Shown piece by piece: positions 59,262 through 64,000 of a stretch of 64,000 nucleotides of DNA; position 1 is the first letter of the stretch; the number at the start of each line of letters is the position of its first letter. Under the pieces are notes generated by a model. That model had not been told where the DNA came from, did no database searches, and saw only the letters and a program-made list of their open reading frames with translations. The stretch is from Corynebacterium sp. P4-C1. GTDB taxonomy: Bacteria > Actinomycetota > Actinomycetes > Mycobacteriales > Mycobacteriaceae. The stretch is from positions 434,001 to 498,000 of the forward strand of contig NZ_CP129966.1 in assembly GCF_030503595.1 (NCBI RefSeq), written 5' to 3'. A program made the translations under genes and the position numbers.

Positions 59262-60207
59262 GCAGACAGGCGTTGTGGAGAGATTGACGAACCTCACCTT
59301 CGCCCTGCTCGGGTCGTCGAAACCGCGCGAATACGAATGGGTACGCACTCACGTCGATGGCTACCGCGACCGCACCGACATCGCCTTGTCGCGCATCCTG
59401 AGCCGCGACGTGCGCTCCCTGCGCCGGGCGGGCGTCCCGGCGCGCATGGAGAACGGTCTGATCTGGGTGGACAAGGATGTCTACGAGCTTCCGCCGATCT
59501 CATTCACAGACGAGGAAGCTTTCGTGCTGGGGCTCGCAGGGGACCTGGGCACGGCGGGCAGCCTGGGCGCATTCGCACGGTCCGGGTGGACGAAGATCGC
59601 CGCGGGCGGCGCCACCCGCACCTTCGACGCTCCGCCGATCGCGGCGCTGGACAACGATATTTCGCGCCTCGACGCCGAAACCGTCACGGGCGTCACCGCC
59701 TGCGTGCGCTCGAACACGCGCATGAGCTTCACATACCGTCCTTCGCCGACAGCGGAGCCGCAGACCCGCACCATGGACCCGTGGGGGATCATCGCCCTGA
59801 ACAACCGCGCTTACGTGGTCGGTTACGACGTCGAGCGCGCCGCCGAGCGCAGTTTCCGCGCTGTCCGCGTGAGCAATGTGCGCAAGGTCAAGGCCCATGA
59901 TTTCCACCATCCCGACCGCCCGCTGCAGCAGGTCGTCGAGGATTCCTTGCGCGGGCCCGTCGTCGACGCGGTTGTCACCGTCGACCCGGGCACTGCGCAC
60001 GAACTCGTGGCGGCAGGCACTGTGCGTGACGACGGCACCACAGTGACCCTGAGCGGCGTCGAACGCGATTGGCTCGTGCGCACGGCCGCTAGTTTCGCCC
60101 CTCACGCCGTGGTGCAGGAACCAGCCGATGTCCGGGAGGATGTGGCCGCTTTGCTGCGCGCCGCGTCGGGAAACGGGGCAGGAGAGAAGGAGGCCAGCCA
60201 TGGTTGA
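59254..60207 (+). CDS. pafB: WYL-domain regulator PafB
   Basis: 317 residues with an N-terminal winged helix and a WYL domain (TYRPSPTAEPQTRTMDPWGI, NRAYVVGYDVERAAERSFRA). With PafC it forms the PafBC activator, which in mycobacteria controls the LexA-independent DNA damage response. GTG start at 59254, overlapping pafA and pafC by 8 bases each, so the three are made together. Confidence 0.93.
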   Translation: MAEQTGVVERLTNLTFALLGSSKPREYEWVRTHVDGYRDRTDIALSRILSRDVRSLRRAGVPARMENGLIWVDKDVYELPPISFTDEEAFVLGLAGDLGTAGSLGAFARSGWTKIAAGGATRTFDAPPIAALDNDISRLDAETVTGVTACVRSNTRMSFTYRPSPTAEPQTRTMDPWGIIALNNRAYVVGYDVERAAERSFRAVRVSNVRKVKAHDFHHPDRPLQQVVEDSLRGPVVDAVVTVDPGTAHELVAAGTVRDDGTTVTLSGVERDWLVRTAASFAPHAVVQEPADVREDVAALLRAASGNGAGEKEASHG

Positions 60208-61159
60208 CGCGCGTAAAGACAGCCCGGAGAAGCTTTCCGCCCTCGTGCGCGCTTTGAATCTGATCCCGTACCTGCACCAGCACCCGCATTCAACGCCGAT
60301 GGAGATCGCCCGCGACCTCGGGCACTCGCCGGCTGAGGTGATGGAGGATCTGCGTCGGCTGCAATTGTCGGGGGTGGGCAGCGGACCCGGGGAACTCATC
60401 GACCTCGCCGCCGAGTGGACTGGCGTCACCGTGATCGACGACCAGGGCCTGAACACCCCGTTGCGCCTCACGCCGACAGAGGCGAATGCCTTGCTGCTCA
60501 CCCTCGAATCGCTGGAGACCATGCCGGGGCTCGTCGACCAGCACGCCGTGACCTCCGCGGCCCAGAAGCTCCGCGACGTGATGCGGTCGGTGGGAGTGCC
60601 CGATTCGGAGCAGCCGCAGCCGGCGGGTTCGGCGGAGATCGTTTCGCAGGCCCTCAAGCAGCGCCGCATGCTCGAGCTGACTTACTACTCAGCGACATCG
60701 GACACGGTCCGCACGCGCACGGTGGCGCCGATGGGATTGTTTCACCGCGACGGCAACACCTACCTGTCCGCGTTCGAGGACGGCGCGCCCAAGACGTTCC
60801 GCCTGGATAGGATCAGCGAGGCATCGCTTCTTGACGCCCCCTCGACCCCCTCACCCCACGTCACCTATAACGCCGATGACCCCTTCGGTTTCCGCCAGGC
60901 CAATATCGCGGAACTGAGCATCGCCACCGAGGCGACCTGGCTCGCCGACTATTGGCAGATCGACCTTGCCGACGGGAAAGACGGGGAAGACAGGGAAGAG
61001 GGCGACGGCTGGGTGCACGCGACTATGCCGTACGGCAGCGACGATTGGCTGATCCGTTTCTGCCTCAGCCAAGCCGACCGCGTGAAGGTGCTCTCACCCC
61101 CGCACATCGCCGCCGAGATTGCCGCTCGTGGTTCCGCGGGCCTCGGGCGTTATGCTTGA
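60200..61159 (+). CDS. pafC: WYL-domain regulator PafC
   Basis: 319 residues: N-terminal winged helix (ALNLIPYLHQHPHSTPMEIA), WYL domain (ELTYYSATSDTVRTRTVAPM, LFHRDGNTYLSAFEDG) and WCX extension. Partner of PafB; the ATG at 60200 has AAGGAGG upstream. In mycobacteria the complex responds to single-stranded DNA during replication stress. Confidence 0.93.
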   Translation: MVDARKDSPEKLSALVRALNLIPYLHQHPHSTPMEIARDLGHSPAEVMEDLRRLQLSGVGSGPGELIDLAAEWTGVTVIDDQGLNTPLRLTPTEANALLLTLESLETMPGLVDQHAVTSAAQKLRDVMRSVGVPDSEQPQPAGSAEIVSQALKQRRMLELTYYSATSDTVRTRTVAPMGLFHRDGNTYLSAFEDGAPKTFRLDRISEASLLDAPSTPSPHVTYNADDPFGFRQANIAELSIATEATWLADYWQIDLADGKDGEDREEGDGWVHATMPYGSDDWLIRFCLSQADRVKVLSPPHIAAEIAARGSAGLGRYA

Positions 61160-61210
61160 ATGACGCTGTAAGCTCATCAGAGCTTCCACACACTTCTGAA
61201 AGGACGTCCA

Positions 61211-61501
61211 ATGTCTGTCGGACCATGGGAAATCCTCCTCGTCTTGCTGGTCATTCTGCTCCTGTTCGGCGCTTCGAAGCTGCCGGAGCTGGCGCGGTCC
61301 GTGGGCCGTTCGGCCCGCATCTTCAAGTCCGAGGTCAACGAGATGCAGAACGACGGCAAGCAGCAGGCTTCGGCCGACGCCCCGCAGCGCGAGATCACCC
61401 AGGGGCCGGCGAACCAGGCTCAGCAGAGTGTCGAGCAGGGTTTCTGGAACCAGCCGCAGAACCAGCAGCCGAACCAGCCGGGCACGAACCCGAACGCCTA
61501 G
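61211..61501 (+). CDS. tatA: Sec-independent translocase subunit TatA
   Basis: 96 residues: one N-terminal membrane helix (WEILLVLLVILLLFGASKLP), the FG hinge, an amphipathic helix (ELARSVGRSARIFKSEV) and a polar Gln/Asn/Pro tail. It forms the translocation pore of the twin-arginine pathway with TatC encoded 9 bases downstream. GAAAGGA lies 7 bases before the ATG. Confidence 0.96.
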   Translation: MSVGPWEILLVLLVILLLFGASKLPELARSVGRSARIFKSEVNEMQNDGKQQASADAPQREITQGPANQAQQSVEQGFWNQPQNQQPNQPGTNPNA

Positions 61502-61510
61502 CCGCACCCC

Positions 61511-62548
61511 GTGGGACAACCAGTTTCAACCAAGCGGCCGAAGCTGCGGGGGAAGCGCGACTCGGAGGGCATCATGTCCCTCACGGAGCATCTCCAGGAG
61601 CTCCGGCGGCGTGTGATCATTTCGTTGCTGTCGATTTTGGCCGGCACCATCATCGGCTTCATGTGGTATCAGTGGGCGCCTGGCCCCGTTATGCCGCTCG
61701 GCGAGATCATCCGTCGCCCGTACTGTTCGCTTCCCGCGGAACTCCGCGCTGACTTGACCTCTGACGGGTCGTGCCGTCTTATCGCGACGACCCCGTTCGA
61801 GATGTTCATGCTGCGCATTAAGGTCGGTTTCCTCGCAGGTCTGGTGTTTTCTTCGCCTGTGTGGCTGTACCAGATTTGGGCGTTCATCACGCCGGGCTTG
61901 CACAAGAACGAGCGGCGGTGGACGCTCAGCTTCGTCAGCGCGGCTGTCACACTGTTCGTGGCCGGAGCAGTGATCGCATATTTCATCGTCGACCAGGGCC
62001 TGTACATCCTGATGTCCATCGGCCAGGAGTACCAGATCGCGGCGTTGTCGGGTCAGCAGTACTACAGCTTCGTTTTGGCGCTCATCGTGATCTTCGGCGT
62101 CAGTTTCGAGGTCCCGCTGGTGATCATCATGCTCAACCTGGCGGGGTTGCTGCGCTACGACCAGGTGAAGGACAAGCGCAGGATCATTATTGTGGCGCTG
62201 TTCATCTTTGCCGCCGTGATCACTCCGGGTCAGGACCCGTTCTCGATGATCGTGCTCGCGTTGTCGCTGACCCTTTTGGTGGAGCTCGCGTTCCAGTTCT
62301 GCCGGATCCACGACAAGCGCGCAGGAAAGCGCACCAGCGAATGGGCGTCGCTTGACGACGACCAAGCCTCCGGCCCCATCGACGCCCCCGCCCCGATCGG
62401 CGCCGCCTCGGACCTGGGCACCGCGAGCAGAATTGCCCCTCCCGCGTCGATCGGGAACCCCACCGGTGTGGAAAGTGGAACCGGTGTGGGGGATGCGTCG
62501 ATAAGCGGGCGTGCTGATGCCCCGAACTACTTCGACGACGTGCTCTGA
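61511..62548 (+). CDS. tatC: Sec-independent translocase subunit TatC
   Basis: 345 residues with six helices. SLTEHLQELRRRVIISLLSI is the cytoplasmic signal-recognition start, and the first-loop and FxxP-type regions are conserved. A cytoplasmic tail of about 80 residues follows the last helix; it is Ala/Gly/Pro/Ser-rich and longer than in E. coli. The iterated word at 62497 falls in this tail, read as DASISG with rare codon ATA. GTG start at 61511. Confidence 0.95.
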   Translation: MGQPVSTKRPKLRGKRDSEGIMSLTEHLQELRRRVIISLLSILAGTIIGFMWYQWAPGPVMPLGEIIRRPYCSLPAELRADLTSDGSCRLIATTPFEMFMLRIKVGFLAGLVFSSPVWLYQIWAFITPGLHKNERRWTLSFVSAAVTLFVAGAVIAYFIVDQGLYILMSIGQEYQIAALSGQQYYSFVLALIVIFGVSFEVPLVIIMLNLAGLLRYDQVKDKRRIIIVALFIFAAVITPGQDPFSMIVLALSLTLLVELAFQFCRIHDKRAGKRTSEWASLDDDQASGPIDAPAPIGAASDLGTASRIAPPASIGNPTGVESGTGVGDASISGRADAPNYFDDVL

Positions 62549-62570
62549 CGCTTAAGTTAGGGTGGTGGGC

Positions 62571-64000
62571 ATGCACCTCGATGAGTTCCGCGCGCGCAAA
62601 CCTTTCCCGCTCGACGATTTCCAGATCGAAGCGTGCGAGGCCGTCGAGGCTGACCGGGGCGTGCTTGTCTGCGCACCCACAGGATCCGGCAAGACCGTCG
62701 TCGGGGAATTCGCCGTGTCGCTCGCCCTGTCGCGCGGTACGAAATGCTTCTACACCACGCCAATCAAGGCGTTGAGCAACCAGAAGTACCACGACCTCGT
62801 CGACGAGCACGGCGAGGACGCTGTGGGGCTGCTCACCGGTGACACCAGTATCAACGGCAACGCCGAGATCGTGGTCATGACCACCGAGGTCCTGCGCAAC
62901 ATGATCTACGCGGAGTCGCCGGCCCTCGACCGGTTGTCGCACGTCGTGATGGACGAGATCCACTACCTCGCGGACCGCGACCGCGGTGCGGTGTGGGAGG
63001 AAATCATCCTGAATCTGGACGAGTCGGCGCGCATCATCGGCCTGTCGGCCACGGTGTCCAACTCCGAGGAGTTCGGCGAATGGCTCGACGAGGTCCGCGG
63101 CGACACCGATGTCATCGTCTCCGAGAAGCGTCCGGTCCCGCTGAACCAGTTCATGATGGTGCAGCGCACAATCATGCCACTGTTCGAGCCCGGCACCGAC
63201 CGGGTCAACCGCGACTTGGAGCGCACCATCGAGCGCCTCGAATCCGGTGCCGATGAGGGACGCCGCGATTTCGAGGAGGGCCGCGGTTTTCGTTCCCGCG
63301 CAAGCGGACGCCGCAGCGGCGAGCGCCGCCCCCAGGACCGTGTGCGTCCCGTCGGGCGACCGGAAGTGGTGGAAGCTCTGAGGGGCCGCGACATGCTGCC
63401 GGCGATCGTCTTCATCTTCTCCCGCGCGGGCTGCGACGGTGCCCTGTTCCAGTGCCTTCGCTCGCGCAAAGAACTGACCACCCGCGACGAAGCCGAACGC
63501 ATCAAAGAGATCGCCGATGCGGGTGTGGAGGGCATTCCGGAGGAAGACCTCGAAGTGCTCAACTACCGCCAACTGCGCACCGCGTGGTCCCGCGGCTTCG
63601 CGGCACACCATGCGGGCATGCTGCCGGCGTTCAAGCACATCGTCGAGCAGCTCTTTGTGGAGGGACTCGTGCGTGTCGTCTTCGCCACAGAGACACTGGC
63701 GCTGGGCATCAACATGCCGGCGCGCACCGTCGTGCTGGAGAAGATGGTCAAGTTCAACGGTGACGCGCACGTCGATCTCACTCCCGGCCAGTACACGCAG
63801 CTCACCGGCCGTGCGGGGCGCCGTGGCATCGACTCGATCGGCAACGCCGTCGTGCAGTGGGCGCCGGCGATGGATCCGCGCCAGGTCGCCGGTCTCGCCT
63901 CCACCCGCACGTACCCGTTGATCTCCCTGTTCACCCCCGGGTACAACATGGCGATCAACATGCTGCAGATGAACGGCTTCGAGGACTCGATCCGCCTCAT
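62571..64000 (+). CDS. HelY-type Ski2-like DEAD/DEAH helicase, N-terminal part
   Basis: First 476 codons; the rest is beyond the window. Walker A CAPTGSGKTVVGE, DEIHYL box, SATVSN (motif III), and the C-terminal RecA motif FATETLALGINMPARTVV with QLTGRAGRRGID (motif VI). It matches the Ski2/HelY group, RNA or DNA helicases found downstream of tatC in Actinobacteria. The substrate is unknown. An Arg/Gly-rich insertion sits between the two RecA domains. Confidence 0.93.
   Translation, partial: MHLDEFRARKPFPLDDFQIEACEAVEADRGVLVCAPTGSGKTVVGEFAVSLALSRGTKCFYTTPIKALSNQKYHDLVDEHGEDAVGLLTGDTSINGNAEIVVMTTEVLRNMIYAESPALDRLSHVVMDEIHYLADRDRGAVWEEIILNLDESARIIGLSATVSNSEEFGEWLDEVRGDTDVIVSEKRPVPLNQFMMVQRTIMPLFEPGTDRVNRDLERTIERLESGADEGRRDFEEGRGFRSRASGRRSGERRPQDRVRPVGRPEVVEALRGRDMLPAIVFIFSRAGCDGALFQCLRSRKELTTRDEAERIKEIADAGVEGIPEEDLEVLNYRQLRTAWSRGFAAHHAGMLPAFKHIVEQLFVEGLVRVVFATETLALGINMPARTVVLEKMVKFNGDAHVDLTPGQYTQLTGRAGRRGIDSIGNAVVQWAPAMDPRQVAGLASTRTYPLISLFTPGYNMAINMLQMNGFEDSIRL

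Overview
The window is chromosomal DNA of a Corynebacterium or close relative. The evidence is a GC-rich, gene-dense sequence carrying the mycothiol gene mshC, the lipomannan mannosyltransferase mptB, a sufR-led suf operon, a pupylation locus (arc, dop, pup, pafA, pafBC) with no proteasome subunit genes beside it, and a gene order that follows the Corynebacterium backbone: tkt / ctaB / qor / ctaA / ABC exporter / mptB / suf, then acn / DUF6676 / NlpC-P60 / hemH, then pyrD / uppP / mshC / hisEG / aspA. The species cannot be named from the sequence alone.

Layout. 1-9 kb: transketolase (cut by the window edge), a CapA-like lipoprotein, haem O and haem A synthesis (ctaB, ctaA) around a quinone oxidoreductase, an ABC exporter and mptB. 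9-17.4 kb: sufR-sufB-sufD-sufC, a hairpin terminator, sufS-sufU-sufT, then an ABC-F ATPase. 17.5-21 kb: small conserved genes and a glutamine amidotransferase. 21-28 kb: acn, a DUF6676 membrane protein, a secreted NlpC/P60 hydrolase with a 529-base leader holding a perfect GlxR-type site, and hemH. 28-33.9 kb: conserved hypotheticals, NfeD and SPFH membrane partners, a TVP38 protein, tRNA-Leu(GAG) and a PEBP protein. 33.9-38.5 kb: pyrD, a lipoprotein, uppP and an accessory HNH endonuclease gene. 38.7-46.9 kb: mshC, two small genes, hisE-hisG, aspA, a C4-dicarboxylate transporter and fhs. 46.9-51.3 kb: a RecB-like nuclease, an M18 aminopeptidase, trmI and arc. 51.5-56.1 kb: a decapitated secreted-protein gene, pdxR/pdxS without pdxT, and a TrkH/TrkA potassium system. 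56.1-64 kb: dop-pup-pafA-pafB-pafC-tatA-tatC and a HelY-type helicase cut by the window edge.

Most genes are housekeeping: central carbon metabolism, haem and Fe-S assembly, histidine and pyrimidine synthesis, Pup tagging and Tat export. The accessory-looking parts are the HNH gene and the pdxRS-trk block, which sits inside the arc/dop/pup/pafA locus.

The most striking signal is not a gene. An asymmetric DNA word with core CGTCGATAAGC, usually preceded by a G-run and followed by G, occurs 18 times exactly in 64 kb (about 0.1 expected for the 10-base core), with 11 further copies of one-base variants. It lies on both strands and is read in three reading frames and in intergenic DNA, so it is conserved as DNA and not as protein. 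It behaves like an uptake-sequence or chromosome-organising word. I know of no such word described for this genus.
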